NCBI GenBank assembly: GCA_031404155.1
Contig: JANNGZ010000026.1
Location: 1-6,843 of the forward strand
Origin: JANNGZ01 sp031404155
GTDB taxonomy: Bacteria; Pseudomonadota; Gammaproteobacteria; Burkholderiales; Burkholderiaceae_C
DNA: 6,843 bases
Direction of reading: 5' to 3'
The position numbers were made by a program, and so were the translations under genes. The notes under the pieces were generated by a model. It ran no database searches. It was not told the DNA's origin and saw only the letters and a program-made list of their open reading frames with translations. This document shows, in pieces, positions 6,477 through 6,843 of this stretch (within the stretch, counting starts at the first letter, position 1; each line of letters begins with the position of its first letter).

Positions 6477-6505
6477 CCACGGCTCCTGGTAGTCCGTGGA
6501 ACGAC

Positions 6506-6511
6506 ATGATA
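6506..6511 (-). promoter_or_regulatory. Possible -10 element of the transposase promoter
   Basis: TATCAT on the minus strand matches five of six bases of the -10 consensus and lies 29 bases before the transposase ATG, just inside the right IS end. No good -35 is found at 16-18 bases, so the promoter is weak or incomplete. A -35 supplied by flanking DNA is also possible. Confidence 0.3.
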
Positions 6512-6512
6512 T

Positions 6513-6535
6513 CTAAATTATTGAACGCGAAATGG
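6513..6535. repeat. IS630 terminal inverted repeat, right
   Basis: The reverse complement starts CCATTTCGCGTTCAATA and agrees with the left end at 17 of 23 bases. TA follows directly at 6536-6537. Confidence 0.75.
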
Positions 6536-6537
6536 TA
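6536..6537. repeat. TA target duplication, right side of the IS
   Basis: This is the second copy of the TA target; the first is at 5409-5410. Confidence 0.7.
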
Positions 6538-6570
6538 TGAGCCGCTCGCGCGGTGTCGCGCTTCCCCCTG

Positions 6571-6601
6571 AAGCCCGGGCTTACCCCGGGCTTTGTTTTT
6601 T
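6571..6601 (+). terminator. Intrinsic terminator, probably of the response regulator transcript
   Basis: AAGCCCGGG (6571-6579) pairs perfectly with CCCGGGCTT (6585-6593) around a 5-base loop, followed by TGTTTTTT. This is the strongest rho-independent terminator in the window. With the IS removed it would lie about 110 bases past the regulator stop codon, and no clear T-tailed hairpin is found between that stop and the IS. Confidence 0.85.
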
Positions 6602-6686
6602 CGCGCGGCCGGGCAAGAACTTGCCACGGATTCATCGCCACGCAACGCAACCGAAGCCGCGCAATCCGCCGTTCGTCGCAGCCCGC
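6602..6686. other. Spacer between the two terminators, nothing recognised
   Basis: There is no believable gene here. A small stem GGCAAG/CTTGCC (6612-6617 with 6620-6625) is the only structure seen. Open frames on both strands run through the flanking terminator and hairpins and are probably spurious. Confidence 0.5.
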
Positions 6687-6715
6687 TTCGCATCCGCCGC
6701 CCGCAGGGCTAAATT
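6687..6715 (+). promoter_or_regulatory. Possible promoter of a small RNA
   Basis: TTCGCA (6687-6692) and TAAATT (6710-6715) each match four of six consensus bases, with an ideal 17-base spacer. Transcription would begin near 6721-6722, exactly where the first of three hairpins begins. The match is moderate, but its position relative to the hairpins and terminator adds weight. Confidence 0.4.
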
Positions 6716-6720
6716 GAAGT

Positions 6721-6843
6721 CGACGCCGGCAGCCGCACTGGACACGCGGCGGCTTGGCGTCGGACCCTCCTCCAGTCCCCGGGCACAACCCATCGTGGGG
6801 ACTCTTCAACGGGATCGGCCTCGGCCGGTCCCGATTTCTTTGC
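6721..6843 (+). ncRNA. Candidate small RNA with three hairpins and a CCCUCCUCC motif
   Basis: Three stem-loops follow one another on the plus strand. Hairpin 1 is CGACGCC (6721-6727) with GGCGTCG (6756-6762), plus an inner stem AGCCGC/GCGGCT (6731-6736 with 6749-6754). Hairpin 2 is AGTCCCC (6774-6780) with GGGGACT (6797-6803). Hairpin 3 is CGGGATCGG (6810-6818) with its partner ending at 6833, followed by TTTCTTT. The linker between hairpins 1 and 2 is CCCTCCTCC (6765-6773), complementary to Shine-Dalgarno sequences and predicted unpaired. A promoter-like pair lies just upstream. Together these suggest an independent trans-acting RNA of about 120 nt. It could instead be the leader of a gene beyond the window with a terminator-type attenuator. 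I do not recognise a named family. Confidence 0.42.
6810..6841 (+). terminator. Intrinsic terminator at the window end
   Basis: CGGGATCGG (6810-6818) pairs with CCGGTCCCG (6825-6833), including one T.G pair, and the stem can extend to 11 pairs around a 2-base turn. TTTCTTT follows (6835-6841). It would end the candidate small RNA. Confidence 0.6.

Larger units (their letters stand above)
5411..6535 (-). mobile_element. IS630-family insertion sequence, complete, 1125 bp
   Basis: The element has terminal inverted repeats: 5411-5433 (CTAATTTGCGTTCAAAG...) and the reverse complement of 6513-6535 (CCATTTCGCGTTCAATA...) agree at 17 of 23 positions, with a perfect block GCGTTCAA. Both ends abut TA dinucleotides, the expected IS630 target duplication. 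The length fits the family's usual 1.0-1.4 kb. The single transposase gene fills nearly the whole element on the minus strand, and its TAG stop (5413-5411) is the very tip of the left repeat. The surrounding DNA shows no other sign of a larger transposon. The element sits between the response regulator stop and the next terminator, so it disrupts no recognisable gene. Confidence 0.85.

Noticed and set aside
6513..6809. Minus-strand frame of about 98 codons at the right end
   Set aside because: It overlaps the IS end, the terminator and the RNA candidate, with no start signal or family pattern. It probably arises from base composition.
6537..6843. Plus-strand frame opening with ATG at the right IS flank
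   Set aside because: It reads straight through the strong terminator and the three hairpins, has no ribosome site, and no recognisable protein pattern.

Overview
The window is GC-rich (roughly two-thirds G+C by eye) with the codon use and gene content of a betaproteobacterium, most likely in the Burkholderiales. This placement rests on the type of c-type cytochrome, the DUF1127 protein and the repeat-like intergenic DNA, and it is an inference rather than a search result. No phage, plasmid or CRISPR features are visible.

Layout, left to right. (1) 1-449 is the 3' part of a haem-c protein gene whose start lies off the window. (2) 666-896 is a small DUF1127 protein with a clear ribosome binding site. 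(3) 1074-4119 is a tightly coupled three-gene export operon: a lipoprotein-type membrane fusion protein (HlyD/YhiI/YbhG-like), an ABC ATPase (YbhF-like) and one ABC-2 permease (YhhJ/YbhR-like). The start and stop codons overlap (GTGA, then ATGA), so the three are probably made together and work as one efflux machine spanning the inner membrane and periplasm. (4) 4120-4592 is a 473-base non-coding stretch holding two nested inverted-repeat structures, probably a dispersed palindromic repeat. (5) 4593-5336 is an OmpR-type response regulator with no kinase gene in view. (6) 5411-6535 is a complete IS630-family insertion sequence flanked by TA, with its transposase on the minus strand and split by a one-base frame change at a run of seven A. 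It sits between the response regulator and the first intrinsic terminator downstream (6571-6601). (7) 6602-6843 has no convincing gene, but holds a promoter-like pair and three consecutive hairpins, the last followed by a T-rich tail. Together these look like a small RNA of about 120 nt with an unpaired CCCUCCUCC motif.

The most novel candidates are that small RNA, the nested palindrome at 4177-4282 whose four mismatches all become G.U pairs if it is read from the minus strand, and the frame change in the transposase. The protein-coding genes belong to known families.
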